This document shows, one piece after another, positions 44,610 to 57,423 of a DNA stretch of 64,000 nt (positions are counted from its first letter, which is position 1; every line of letters begins with the position of its first letter). Both the position numbers and the translations under genes were made by a program. The notes below the pieces were generated by a model, which saw only the letters and a list, made by a program, of their open reading frames with translations, made no database searches and was not told where the DNA came from. The stretch is from Agarophyton chilense (Eukaryota > Rhodophyta > Florideophyceae > Gracilariales > Gracilariaceae). The DNA is taken from contig JARGXX010000092.1 in NCBI GenBank assembly GCA_030374765.1, forward strand, positions 1,054,001 through 1,118,000, written 5' to 3'.

Positions 44610-47600
44610 ATAGTTTTAGAAGCGGATGGTAGTTCGTCGATAAAAGAAAGGTAAAAGAAAAGGCAGTCGCGGACTGTGAAGAAGATGCACGTGCCTTTGA
44701 TGTGGAGGCTTTGTGCATTTGCGTCGCAGCACGTCGCAGCAGCAGTGCTGCTGTGACGCAAATGCACAACGCCACCAATAACAACCATTGAATGGACGCG
44801 AGGCAGATGGAGCGCACATTGCTGTAAAGATGAGATACCTTCGTTCACAGCACTGCACATGCGCTGGCGACAATAAAACAACGCCCAAGCGGGTGGGCGG
44901 CTCGGCGGCATGCGGCGCTGCCAACGAACGCGAGCTATTCTTAGCCTCCCTGCGAGTTGTGGTGCTCAGTGTCGTTGAACAAGTTGTGAGCGCGCCTTCC
45001 GATGCGCTGCCTCGTGGCGTGCTTCGAGCTTCGAGCGTTGGACACGGCTGGGTAGTCGTCAAAAGACGTTCGGATCGGTTTGATACAGGCGTTGGCCCAT
45101 TTTCCCGGTGCCGATGTGGCAGAACCGATGCTCAGACAACTGGCACGCGATGGAGGGGTTTCTTCATTGCATGCGACAGAAATGGGTGCCGCGCCAACGT
45201 GGTGAGACATAATCCATCACCTGCAGAAGGGTTGAAGTAGGCGCAGTGTGCGTTCTCGGCTTCAATCGCGGACGAGGCATGCAGATTCGGCTTCGACTTT
45301 GCACAGATGCCATACAATGAGCAGAAGATGTCTTCCGCATGCCAGAGGTAGTCGCTCATGAATCGGTGCCTTTTAAGCACGGCGGGCATGGTAGAGAGTG
45401 CGCGGAACTCATGAGGTGAGTGCAGCGCAGCGCAGCGCAGACGGTCACTAATGAGAGGTGGGGGTTGGGCAAGTGGATGGTGGACGCTGTGAACAGTTTG
45501 GTGGACGCTGTGCAGGGTTTGGTGGAGGTGAAGACGAGGCCAGTCGGCTCGAGGGAGTGTGTCGGGATCATGCTTGGGACGATTGACTGGTAAGGAAGAT
45601 TGGAGCGAGCTGACTGTAACGCGAGTTGAATGAGGCGGGCCTCTCGATGGAAGTGCCATGACACGGTACGCGGAATGATGGGTGTGATCAACTGGGTCAC
45701 TGCTCTCCAAGCATGGATCGGCACGATTTGGTCCTTGTGCGGCAGGCGATCGGCGGCGGAGCCACTGCATGAGACACGGCGAGCATAGCCGCGGGCAAAA
45801 GGGCATGAAAGCGCCAAATGTGGTTGCGCGTTGCAGCGGCTGTTGCAAGCCACCTGTTGCGCCACGGCGCGTATTCTGCGCCACGGCGCGTACGCATTAA
45901 GCCAAGCCGGCGAGGCTTTCACTGTCGCTGTACTGAAGAACTGCCGAGTTAGGAACACACGGAACGGAGACAGGAAATCTGGAGTGTTCGACCCCACTGC
46001 ATTTCTTGTTCAAGCTCTCGCTGAAAGGGCGGCGCGCACATTTGAGCCAGTGGTTCATCCAAAAGAGAGACAGTGCCTCGTATCCTTGAGGCAGCGCACC
46101 GTTCACTGCAGCTGGTGTGCTGCTACAGGGCGCTCCCAAACCAGGGATATGGCTCTTTCGGCTTGAAGTGAGTGTCTTCGACATTCCATCAGCCACAAAA
46201 GAGGAGAACGCATTGTAGGATGTCCAGTGCATGCCATGATAGTACAACCCTGGTGGCGTTTCATCGCATTGCGCGATCCGAGTAGGAAGAGGGAAGCACA
46301 ACCACATTTTGTGAACAGTTTCTTTTTACCAGCTCAGCTCCTAAGGGTGCCGATCATTTTCTACTATGGCACGTCCTGCTCGGTATTCGTCTCCCGAATT
46401 TGCGAAAACACAACTTCAGCTGTAGTCAGAGCCATCATTTAGTATCTGTCGCTGCCTTTTCCTTTTTTCAGTAGGTATTGACGATGAAAAAAGCACCCAC
46501 TGCGCCTCACGCCTCACTAATCAGCTGCTTCTCACATCCGCCAGCTGTCACTACAATCGAAGCAGTGCCTATTCGACTGTACAAGCTCACGGGACGATCG
46601 CCTGTTGTAGTTTGTTCAGCATGAAGGACATCGCTCAGATGGCGGCCTGCACTGGTGTCACTGATACCTCGTGTAGCAAGTGAATGATGATCCAATGAGT
46701 TTGTTTTTTCTTGCACCATAGAAGCGTGCGGCTCAGACACTTGAAAAGGGTGTGAAGAATTCGAATGACCCATAGCACGCAGGCTGTGTTTGCAGGAACC
46801 CGTGATCACGCACAACATATCTGGGCAATGTACATCGGTGCAGTGTACATCGGTGCAGTGTACATCGGTGCAGTGTACATCGGGGTAGTGTACATCGGTG
46901 CAGTGTACATCGGTGCTTTGCATCAAGCGCGGCGCAATCGACTGAGCTCTGAACTGCTTGGTACTGTTCGCCGTGGAAAACTCTGGACCATGACCGACCC
47001 CTGGGTGCCCACGATACAATCTCCCGAGCGGCGACATCTCGTCTTCAAGATAACTACCTATGCCGCTTGGACATGTGCTTTGGTGGCGGCTCTATTTCCT
47101 GGAAGAGAAAGTTAGAAATTTTCCATGAGTCTTTCCCTCTCGAGCACTACTCACTTGAAACTGCGCGCATCCCAAAGCTTTCGTTACTTCTACATACACG
47201 GCCCAGAGTTATTCGGCCCCGTTTTCTAGTCGGCACCCAACAGTCGATAGTTAGCATTACCCGATAGTACTGTGTTTCGAATTGTATGACACAGTGTAAA
47301 GGTTTAGCTTCACACGGCGCATAACTTAACAACACAACGTGTTGTGAGGGCTCGCTTTGTCGCGGTTTCGTAAGATCAATTTCAATAGTAGTATGAACAA
47401 AGTGACCGTTTGAACTGCACAAGAGCCTCCTGTGCGTTAGGTAAGCTGAACAAGAAGCACGTGCAGTTTAATTACAACAAACAGAACAGTGAGGTTTGGC
47501 TGCGATTTTGAAGTGATATACTGCACTACGAGGAGCTGCCTACTATGTATCGTAGACGATACGGCCAGTACCTGCCTGCTCCTTTTGGTGCTCCGTCACC

Positions 47601-47873
47601 CCCGCGCATGTGGCGCTGTTCGAATCAAAAGCACGACGCGGCGTCGCTATTCGTCCTAATTGAAGCCAGCACCGCTGTTCAGGGTCAATTCGAATAGCTC
47701 AGGTACAGGTCCCAGTCTTTGCGCTACATTTCCGACCGAATAAAAGGCGACACAGCCATGGGAACATGCCATCAATCTGCTCTTTTCAGGAGCGTCTCTA
47801 AATACCTGTTAATTTGCCTCTTGCAAGAAAATCCTAAAGCATTGGGCCTGAGACGCTCCTCACCACAACCAAT

Positions 47874-48629
47874 ATGAAGTTTTTGTTATCGCTTATCTGT
47901 ATCGCGCTAAAATGGTTTACGGAGGCTTTCGAGCCGAAAAGGGAGGAGGAGGAAGGCGGGCCATGGGGCATTTCCCTAATGCTTTTCTCAGGACTGCCTG
48001 AAAATGGCAGACGCACATTCGCCAAGACAGGGGTGCAAGAAACGAAAGAGCCGGACGACGCTACGTCAAGCTCTGAGGAAAGCTGGTGTTCGTGTGTTTC
48101 CAACCCCGAGACAGCGTTGGAGCGGTCGGCGGTGACCATCGAGAAAGAGGAGTTGGGGGTATGCAGTTTGAAGCCATACGACCAGCCCGTCACCCCTCCA
48201 ATGGTAAAAGGGATTTGTGGTGCTCCATATTTAAACCACCAAGTCCCGTATGATCCTTACTCCACCCCTCCGGCTGCGATCGAGATCTTGAGGGAGATGA
48301 GGGAGATGGACGGTGTCGTACTTGGCCACGCTGTGCATCGCTCGCACATGCAACCACAACCTGTGGGAGCCAGGTACGTGGCAGAGTACTCGGACGGTTC
48401 TTCCTCCGAGGAAGACCTCAGAGACATAAGCGAGGCCCTGTCTGTCCCGTCGGAGTTTGACGAACCCCCAAGCCCAGAGCAAGGTGGTTCGCGCCGCAAG
48501 ATAGTTTCTCGCCTGGTCAAGAAGTCGGTGAAGAAGCTCAGGCGCGTGTTTAAGCCCACCGAAACACGCCCTGCACGCCAGCGCCGGTGGTACTCCCGAC
48601 TTCTGCGTCGTGTCGAAACTATCGAGTAG
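47874..48629 (+). CDS. Array gene, unit 6
   Basis: Identical translation to unit 1. This is the last unit with a complete 4020-bp length. Confidence 0.55.
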   Translation: MKFLLSLICIALKWFTEAFEPKREEEEGGPWGISLMLFSGLPENGRRTFAKTGVQETKEPDDATSSSEESWCSCVSNPETALERSAVTIEKEELGVCSLKPYDQPVTPPMVKGICGAPYLNHQVPYDPYSTPPAAIEILREMREMDGVVLGHAVHRSHMQPQPVGARYVAEYSDGSSSEEDLRDISEALSVPSEFDEPPSPEQGGSRRKIVSRLVKKSVKKLRRVFKPTETRPARQRRWYSRLLRRVETIE

Positions 48630-51600
48630 ATAGTTTTAGAAGCGGATGGTAGTTCGTCGATAAAAGAAAGGTAAAAGAAAAGGCAGTCGCGGACTGTGAA
48701 GAAGATGCACGTGCCTTTGATGTGGAGGCTTTGTGCATTTGCGTCGCAGCACGTCGCAGCAGCAGTGCTGCTGTGACGCAAATGCACAACGCCACCAATA
48801 ACAACCATTGAATGGACGCGAGGCAGATGGAGCGCACATTGCTGTAAAGATGAGATACCTTCGTTCACAGCACTGCACATGCGCTGGCGACAATAAAACA
48901 ACGCCCAAGCGGGTGGGCGGCTCGGCGGCATGCGGCGCTGCCAACGAACGCGAGCTATTCTTAGCCTCCCTGCGAGTTGTGGTGCTCAGTGTCGTTGAAC
49001 AAGTTGTGAGCGCGCCTTCCGATGCGCTGCCTCGTGGCGTGCTTCGAGCTTCGAGCGTTGGACACGGCTGGGTAGTCGTCAAAAGACGTTCGGATCGGTT
49101 TGATACAGGCGTTGGCCCATTTTCCCGGTGCCGATGTGGCAGAACCGATGCTCAGACAACTGGCACGCGATGGAGGGGTTTCTTCATTGCATGCGACAGA
49201 AATGGGTGCCGCGCCAACGTGGTGAGACATAATCCATCACCTGCAGAAGGGTTGAAGTAGGCGCAGTGTGCGTTCTCGGCTTCAATCGCGGACGAGGCAT
49301 GCAGATTCGGCTTCGACTTTGCACAGATGCCATACAATGAGCAGAAGATGTCTTCCGCATGCCAGAGGTAGTCGCTCATGAATCGGTGCCTTTTAAGCAC
49401 GGCGGGCATGGTAGAGAGTGCGCGGAACTCATGAGGTGAGTGCAGCGCAGCGCAGCGCAGACGGTCACTAATGAGAGGTGGGGGTTGGGCAAGTGGATGG
49501 TGGACGCTGTGAACAGTTTGGTGGACGCTGTGCAGGGTTTGGTGGAGGTGAAGACGAGGCCAGTCGGCTCGAGGGAGTGTGTCGGGATCATGCTTGGGAC
49601 GATTGACTGGTAAGGAAGATTGGAGCGAGCTGACTGTAACGCGAGTTGAATGAGGCGGGCCTCTCGATGGAAGTGCCATGACACGGTACGCGGAATGATG
49701 GGTGTGATCAACTGGGTCACTGCTCTCCAAGCATGGATCGGCACGATTTGGTCCTTGTGCGGCAGGCGATCGGCGGCGGAGCCACTGCATGAGACACGGC
49801 GAGCATAGCCGCGGGCAAAAGGGCATGAAAGCGCCAAATGTGGTTGCGCGTTGCAGCGGCTGTTGCAAGCCACCTGTTGCGCCACGGCGCGTATTCTGCG
49901 CCACGGCGCGTACGCATTAAGCCAAGCCGGCGAGGCTTTCACTGTCGCTGTACTGAAGAACTGCCGAGTTAGGAACACACGGAACGGAGACAGGAAATCT
50001 GGAGTGTTCGACCCCACTGCATTTCTTGTTCAAGCTCTCGCTGAAAGGGCGGCGCGCACATTTGAGCCAGTGGTTCATCCAAAAGAGAGACAGTGCCTCG
50101 TATCCTTGAGGCAGCGCACCGTTCACTGCAGCTGGTGTGCTGCTACAGGGCGCTCCCAAACCAGGGATATGGCTCTTTCGGCTTGAAGTGAGTGTCTTCG
50201 ACATTCCATCAGCCACAAAAGAGGAGAACGCATTGTAGGATGTCCAGTGCATGCCATGATAGTACAACCCTGGTGGCGTTTCATCGCATTGCGCGATCCG
50301 AGTAGGAAGAGGGAAGCACAACCACATTTTGTGAACAGTTTCTTTTTACCAGCTCAGCTCCTAAGGGTGCCGATCATTTTCTACTATGGCACGTCCTGCT
50401 CGGTATTCGTCTCCCGAATTTGCGAAAACACAACTTCAGCTGTAGTCAGAGCCATCATTTAGTATCTGTCGCTGCCTTTTCCTTTTTTCAGTAGGTATTG
50501 ACGATGAAAAAAGCACCCACTGCGCCTCACGCCTCACTAATCAGCTGCTTCTCACATCCGCCAGCTGTCACTACAATCGAAGCAGTGCCTATTCGACTGT
50601 ACAAGCTCACGGGACGATCGCCTGTTGTAGTTTGTTCAGCATGAAGGACATCGCTCAGATGGCGGCCTGCACTGGTGTCACTGATACCTCGTGTAGCAAG
50701 TGAATGATGATCCAATGAGTTTGTTTTTTCTTGCACCATAGAAGCGTGCGGCTCAGACACTTGAAAAGGGTGTGAAGAATTCGAATGACCCATAGCACGC
50801 AGGCTGTGTTTGCAGGAACCCGTGATCACGCACAACATATCTGGGCAATGTACATCGGTGCAGTGTACATCGGTGCAGTGTACATCGGTGCAGTGTACAT
50901 CGGGGTAGTGTACATCGGTGCAGTGTACATCGGTGCTTTGCATCAAGCGCGGCGCAATCGACTGAGCTCTGAACTGCTTGGTACTGTTCGCCGTGGAAAA
51001 CTCTGGACCATGACCGACCCCTGGGTGCCCACGATACAATCTCCCGAGCGGCGACATCTCGTCTTCAAGATAACTACCTATGCCGCTTGGACATGTGCTT
51101 TGGTGGCGGCTCTATTTCCTGGAAGAGAAAGTTAGAAATTTTCCATGAGTCTTTCCCTCTCGAGCACTACTCACTTGAAACTGCGCGCATCCCAAAGCTT
51201 TCGTTACTTCTACATACACGGCCCAGAGTTATTCGGCCCCGTTTTCTAGTCGGCACCCAACAGTCGATAGTTAGCATTACCCGATAGTACTGTGTTTCGA
51301 ATTGTATGACACAGTGTAAAGGTTTAGCTTCACACGGCGCATAACTTAACAACACAACGTGTTGTGAGGGCTCGCTTTGTCGCGGTTTCGTAAGATCAAT
51401 TTCAATAGTAGTATGAACAAAGTGACCGTTTGAACTGCACAAGAGCCTCCTGTGCGTTAGGTAAGCTGAACAAGAAGCACGTGCAGTTTAATTACAACAA
51501 ACAGAACAGTGAGGTTTGGCTGCGATTTTGAAGTGATATACTGCACTACGAGGAGCTGCCTACTATGTATCGTAGACGATACGGCCAGTACCTGCCTGCT

Positions 51601-51893
51601 CCTTTTGGTGCTCCGTCACCCCCGCGCATGTGGCGCTGTTCGAATCAAAAGCACGACGCGGCGTCGCTATTCGTCCTAATTGAAGCCAGCACCGCTGTTC
51701 AGGGTCAATTCGAATAGCTCAGGTACAGGTCCCAGTCTTTGCGCTACATTTCCGACCGAATAAAAGGCGACACAGCCATGGGAACATGCCATCAATCTGC
51801 TCTTTTCAGGAGCGTCTCTAAATACCTGTTAATTTGCCTCTTGCAAGAAAATCCTAAAGCATTGGGCCTGAGACGCTCCTCACCACAACCAAT

Positions 51894-52649
51894 ATGAAGT
51901 TTTTGTTATCGCTTATCTGTATCGCGCTAAAATGGTTTACGGAGGCTTTCGAGCCGAAAAGGGAGGAGGAGGAAGGCGGGCCATGGGGCATTTCCCTAAT
52001 GCTTTTCTCAGGACTGCCTGAAAATGGCAGACGCACATTCGCCAAGACAGGGGTGCAAGAAACGAAAGAGCCGGACGACGCTACGTCAAGCTCTGAGGAA
52101 AGCTGGTGTTCGTGTGTTTCCAACCCCGAGACAGCGTTGGAGCGGTCGGCGGTGACCATCGAGAAAGAGGAGTTGGGGGTATGCAGTTTGAAGCCATACG
52201 ACCAGCCCGTCACCCCTCCAATGGTAAAAGGGATTTGTGGTGCTCCATATTTAAACCACCAAGTCCCGTATGATCCTTACTCCACCCCTCCGGCTGCGAT
52301 CGAGATCTTGAGGGAGATGAGGGAGATGGACGGTGTCGTACTTGGCCACGCTGTGCATCGCTCGCACATGCAACCACAACCTGTGGGAGCCAGGTACGTG
52401 GCAGAGTACTCGGACGGTTCTTCCTCCGAGGAAGACCTCAGAGACATAAGCGAGGCCCTGTCTGTCCCGTCGGAGTTTGACGAACCCCCAAGCCCAGAGC
52501 AAGGTGGTTCGCGCCGCAAGATAGTTTCTCGCCTGGTCAAGAAGTCGGTGAAGAAGCTCAGGCGCGTGTTTAAGCCCACCGAAACACGCCCTGCACGCCA
52601 GCGCCGGTGGTACTCCCGACTTCTGCGTCGTGTCGAAACTATCGAGTAG
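51894..52649 (+). CDS. Array gene, unit 7 (last, partial unit)
   Basis: Identical translation to unit 1. A G to T substitution lies 13 bp after the stop codon (52662). The unit lacks its last ~400 bp, including the minisatellite, but the gene, hairpin and AATAAA are all present. Confidence 0.55.
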   Translation: MKFLLSLICIALKWFTEAFEPKREEEEGGPWGISLMLFSGLPENGRRTFAKTGVQETKEPDDATSSSEESWCSCVSNPETALERSAVTIEKEELGVCSLKPYDQPVTPPMVKGICGAPYLNHQVPYDPYSTPPAAIEILREMREMDGVVLGHAVHRSHMQPQPVGARYVAEYSDGSSSEEDLRDISEALSVPSEFDEPPSPEQGGSRRKIVSRLVKKSVKKLRRVFKPTETRPARQRRWYSRLLRRVETIE

Positions 52650-54552
52650 ATAGTTTTAGAATCGGATGGTAGTTCGTCGATAAAAGAAAGGTAAAAGAAA
52701 AGGCAGTCGCGGACTGTGAAGAAGATGCACGTGCCTTTGATGTGGAGGCTTTGTGCATTTGCGTCGCAGCACGTCGCAGCAGCAGTGCTGCTGTGACGCA
52801 AATGCACAACGCCACCAATAACAACCATTGAATGGACGCGAGGCAGATGGAGCGCACATTGCTGTAAAGATGAGATACCTTCGTTCACAGCACTGCACAT
52901 GCGCTGGCGACAATAAAACAACGCCCAAGCGGGTGGGCGGCTCGGCGGCATGCGGCGCTGCCAACGAACGCGAGCTATTCTTAGCCTCCCTGCGAGTTGT
53001 GGTGCTCAGTGTCGTTGAACAAGTTGTGAGCGCGCCTTCCGATGCGCTGCCTCGTGGCGTGCTTCGAGCTTCGAGCGTTGGACACGGCTGGGTAGTCGTC
53101 AAAAGACGTTCGGATCGGTTTGATACAGGCGTTGGCCCATTTTCCCGGTGCCGATGTGGCAGAACCGATGCTCAGACAACTGGCACGCGATGGAGGGGTT
53201 TCTTCATTGCATGCGACAGAAATGGGTGCCGCGCCAACGTGGTGAGACATAATCCATCACCTGCAGAAGGGTTGAAGTAGGCGCAGTGTGCGTTCTCGGC
53301 TTCAATCGCGGACGAGGCATGCAGATTCGGCTTCGACTTTGCACAGATGCCATACAATGAGCAGAAGATGTCTTCCGCATGCCAGAGGTAGTCGCTCATG
53401 AATCGGTGCCTTTTAAGCACGGCGGGCATGGTAGAGAGTGCGCGGAACTCATGAGGTGAGTGCAGCGCAGCGCAGCGCAGACGGTCACTAATGAGAGGTG
53501 GGGGTTGGGCAAGTGGATGGTGGACGCTGTGAACAGTTTGGTGGACGCTGTGCAGGGTTTGGTGGAGGTGAAGACGAGGCCAGTCGGCTCGAGGGAGTGT
53601 GTCGGGATCATGCTTGGGACGATTGACTGGTAAGGAAGATTGGAGCGAGCTGACTGTAACGCGAGTTGAATGAGGCGGGCCTCTCGATGGAAGTGCCATG
53701 ACACGGTACGCGGAATGATGGGTGTGATCAACTGGGTCACTGCTCTCCAAGCATGGATCGGCACGATTTGGTCCTTGTGCGGCAGGCGATCGGCGGCGGA
53801 GCCACTGCATGAGACACGGCGAGCATAGCCGCGGGCAAAAGGGCATGAAAGCGCCAAATGTGGTTGCGCGTTGCAGCGGCTGTTGCAAGCCACCTGTTGC
53901 GCCACGGCGCGTATTCGCCACGGCGCGTACGCATTAAGCCAAGCCGGCGAGGCTTTCACTGTCGCTGTACTGAAGAACTGCCGAGTTAGGAACACACGGA
54001 ACGGAGACAGGAAATCTGGAGTGTTCGACCCCACTGCATTTCTTGTTCAAGCTCTCGCTGAAAGGGCGGCGCGCACATTTGAGCCAGTGGTTCATCCAAA
54101 AGAGAGACAGTGCCTCGTATCCTTGAGGCAGCGCACCGTTCACTGCAGCTGGTGTGCTGCTACAGGGCGCTCCCAAACCAGGGATATGGCTCTTTCGGCT
54201 TGAAGTGAGTGTCTTCGACATTCCATCAGCCACAAAAGAGGAGAACGCATTGTAGGATGTCCAGTGCATGCCATGATAGTACAACCCTGGTGGCGTTTCA
54301 TCGCAGTGCGCGATCCGAGTAGGAAGAGGGAAGCACAACCACATTTTGTGAACAGTTTCTTTTTACCAGCTCAGCTCCTAAGGGTGCCGATCATTTTCTA
54401 CTATGGCACGTCCTGCTCGGTATTCGTCTCCCGAATTTGCGAAAACACAACTTCAGCTGTAGTCAGAGCCATCATTTAGTATCTGTCGCTGCCTTTTCCT
54501 TTTTTCAGTAGGTATTGACGATGAAAAAAGCACCCACTGCGCCTCACGTCTC

Positions 54553-55203
54553 TCTAATCTGCTGCTTTTCACATTGCCGGCGGCTTTTCCTTTCAAGTCA
54601 TTATCTTCCCTTTCACTTCCATAGAGCTCAGCGATATCTTTGGTTCGAAAAGCTGCAGCAGTAGACTTAAGTGCGCAATTGGGATCAATGGAAGCAACAA
54701 ACATGGGAGATTTGTGCAACTCCGGTACTGCGGCATCCTTACCCATGCGCTTTAACTGAGCAAATAATGCCGTGTACTGGTCTATATAGCCTGACATATT
54801 CTGACAATTGTATGCCTTACGGAATAGTTGTTTCTGCACAGAAATTCTGGATACAGTGCGATTAGACGCAAACAGTGCATCCAGTAGTGCAAAGAGGCGC
54901 GCCAGGTCGTCGTCCACATCCATATCTACACGAAGTGGCGCATCATCGAAGGCCCAAATGATGATTTGACATGCCTTTTCGCGCTTGGCGACAACTCGAA
55001 CGCTATCAAAAATGTTATTCGACGCAGCTTCAGTAGTCTTAGAGTTTCTAAAACCTGTCTCGACGACAATCTACACACCTTTCACACGACAGGATGCCCA
55101 AATTCGATGAAGCCATAACGCATTTTCGTCGCCACACTTTTCGTGAAAGCGTAGAATTTTCATTACATTGTTACCGTCAAATTCCATATACGCGTCCGAC
55201 ATG
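54553..55203 (-). pseudogene. gag of copia D
   Basis: The reading from the ATG at 55203 begins MSDAYMEFDGNNVMKI. It shows copia-type gag features: IIWAFDDAPLRVDMDVDDDL, then LFRKAYNCQNMSGYIDQYTA, then LHKSPMFVASIDPNCAL. It is broken and runs into the array with weak similarity continuing for about 45 bp. Confidence 0.75.
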
Positions 55204-56735
55204 TTATAGTCTTATATCCACGAAACCAAAGAGAATATAATTGAACGATGTAAGAAAGAAAAGGGAAGTAGAGTGAGGGGCTCAATGCTTAAAGAAGTTT
55301 AGGAAAGTGCCACGAGCAGTGATGAATTCGTGGCCGAGCTTGCCCGAACGGAGTATCTCAGCTCAAACGATCGACAGCCAGGACGACAGCGGTTTCGTAC
55401 AATCACCTCTGGGGTATGCTACTGTCTTGTGTCGGGAGCGTAGTGATGCTTAACCGTAGGGAGCGTGTTGACGCTAAACCTTAGAAGGTAGACGTAGTAA
55501 ACGTCGATGGTAACAGGGCACCTTGAAAACCCGCAAGGGTAAACGGCGGGGCGACTAGCCTATACCGTGTAGGTGAACGATGGTAGGCGTCGACGCGCGG
55601 GAAAGCCTGTGTGGTAGTTGAGAAACGATGAACCAAAAGGTATAGTCGTGACCCAATTGATGTTTTTTTATAAGATAAGGATGGGGGAGGTGCAGTCCTT
55701 ATATGCAGTAGATTGCACTCTCCAGATCACCTGGGAGGTGCCAGCAAGGCACGGTCTCTGACCTAGTGTCAGAGACCTGGCCAGCACTGGCTACAGTGCC
55801 AGGTGGCCACTCCCCTACTGTACAAACATGAATATAATTACAATTACTATTACTAACAATTACTCAACCAGGAGGTACATGACAACACTACAAGTGGCTG
55901 ACAACACCTAGATGGTAGCTCGCCCGGAGCTGTATGACCAATGATTCCTCGCATCCATCACCTACGAGGTCAGTGTAGTATATTGACAACCTCAAAGGTC
56001 AGACCTTCTGCCACTATACGACAAGCGGAGACTTTTGACGTAGTCTGCAACGCTCACCGAGACGTATCTCGTACGCGATCACAAGCAGAGCTCGGTTGGT
56101 ACTACGCTTAGAGTATACTCACGGGCAGTGGCAGGAGGCGTACCCGGAACAGACAAACTTCCCGACTTCTGGTTGAAACTTCTTGATTGAACCTACCGAG
56201 ACTTGCTCGAGGTAGGCGGGCGCACTGATGGGAGAAAATACCTCCGCTACCCTAAAGGATGATCCCCTGGACCCTGGTTACCCTCTCCAGGTGAGGTACG
56301 ATTTGATTACCTACCAAACTCTGCGCACTTCAGAGTCCGGCGCTTTTAGTCCCTACGAGGCGTCCTAAAGAGGGGTGTCGTCAAGATACACTTCCCCCAG
56401 GTGACCCAGGCAAGCCTCTTGCGGGAAAATAGCGCGGTAGTGTGGTGTATTACGGTTGCTCCTACACGTCCAAGCCCAATTCATCGACCCCCGTACTCTA
56501 CGGACGAAGAACAGGATTTCGCATACTTCCCGGTCTCGTGCCAAGGGGGTACTAACAAACGCGATATGTTTTCGCCACCAAGGAGAAAGTCCGCAGAGTA
56601 CACGCCTGTCGCAAAAGAAAAGAAACTTATTGAATCCAGATGAGTCTTAGTCGTAGATCGCGCATCTGTCGCAAAAGGAAAACTTCTTGAATCCAAATGA
56701 GTGCTAGAAGAGCGTGACGTCTGCGAAGAGTCGAC
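55204..56735 (-). other. Leader region of copia D, with direct repeats and a solo LTR
   Basis: Between primer site and gag start there are about 900 bp of non-coding sequence, not counting the solo LTR. Two copies of a ~40-bp segment lie at about 56606-56650 and 56667-56707 (both contain CTGTCGCAAAA and TTGAATCCA). No coding sequence recognised. Such a long leader is unusual for copia. Confidence 0.5.
55393..56023. mobile_element. Solo LTR, copy 2 (631 bp), in the leader of copia D
   Basis: Matches 6035-6668 over its length in the same orientation, ending TACGACA. It is flanked by its own 5-bp duplication AGCGG (55388-55392 and 56024-56028). The distinct target duplications show two independent insertions. 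Confidence 0.85.
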
Positions 56736-56752
56736 GCTCTGGGCCCATAACC
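56736..56752 (-). promoter_or_regulatory. Primer-binding site of copia D, half initiator tRNA-Met type
   Basis: Minus strand GGTTATGGGCCCAGAGC, matching the anticodon-loop complement of initiator tRNA-Met over the first 14 bases. It adjoins an LTR end that reads TGTGA, again ending GA. Confidence 0.85.
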
Positions 56753-57423
56753 TCACAAAGTGAGCGCAGGTTATGAAAAGGAAAAGGTAAAGAAAGAAAA
56801 AGACGAGAAGGAAACGAAAGAAAAAGAAGAAAAACAAATGAAGGTATTTAGTTTTGACATTTTACTATGGTCATCGGCGACCGTCATTGAAAACAATAAC
56901 TACCTTGCACGCACTTTCACCGCCGGTGCTGACCGTCGGCGGGTAACAAACGTCTCACAGCTTGCCACCGTGCGACGAGGAGTTGCGCGCCAAAAGAATT
57001 TCAAACATAAATCATAACTAATTAAAACTCAAAAAATCATCCAAAGTGGTGCACCAGTGCCAACCGCCCCGCGCAGCCCAGATTTGGCAGTTACGGCCAA
57101 ATCCCGTATCCAGCCCACATTCGCACATTCTCTCCAACTGTATAGCCCGTGCTCATGCAGCGCTTTCGTCCAATCAGATCGCTCCATTTTGGTTGAAGCC
57201 CCAACACGCCCCATTAGAACCAGACCACTTGTCCATACCACGTTGCACGAGGGCATTTGCAGTAGCCAATCAGATGGCCGTTTAACGTTGAGATTGAGAT
57301 GAGGCGCGTATACGTTTTTCCGCGGAGGGTTCCCAAAAGTGCCCATGGTTAAATCCACTTTTTGTTTTCCACTATTTCCATCACTCCAAAGGGCTTGGAG
57401 GCACAGTCGACCAAACCTCAACA
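56753..57423 (-). mobile_element. 5' LTR of copia D (about 671 bp)
   Basis: On the minus strand it begins TGTTGAGG and ends in a T-rich run followed by CTCACTTTGTGA. The first ~180 bp match 4877-5055 closely and the T-rich end resembles 4240-4352. The two copies have opposite orientation. Confidence 0.8.

Larger units (their letters stand above)
26816..54552 (+). repeat. Head-to-tail array of 4020-bp units (six full, one partial)
   Basis: Units start at 26816, 30836, 34856, 38876, 42896, 46916 and 50936, exactly 4020 bp apart. The seventh runs to about 54552. Differences between units are very few. Units 1-2 have C and units 3-6 have T in the fourth minisatellite repeat (30806 and 34826 against 38846 onward). 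Unit 1 has about four substitutions in its first 110 bp. Unit 7 has a G to T change at 52662, a 3-bp loss near 53916 and a change near 54306. Each unit holds one credible gene (offset 958-1713) and about 3 kb without one. Confidence 0.98.
54553..57423 (-). mobile_element. Ty1/copia element D, 5' part only, broken
   Basis: Minus-strand order is LTR (57423-56753), half-tRNA primer site (56752-56736), a long leader containing a solo LTR of another family, and gag (55203-54553). It stops abruptly at the tandem array, so everything from the end of gag to the 3' LTR is missing. The LTR belongs to the same family as the plus-strand remnant at 4877-5055. Confidence 0.8.

Noticed and set aside
26816-54552. 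Ribosomal or 5S RNA gene array
   Set aside because: No stretch of the unit resembles conserved rRNA, 5S or snRNA sequence that I can recognise.
56481-56837. Phenylalanine-rich minus-strand frame
   Set aside because: It is the translation of the purine-rich end of the copia D LTR and leader.
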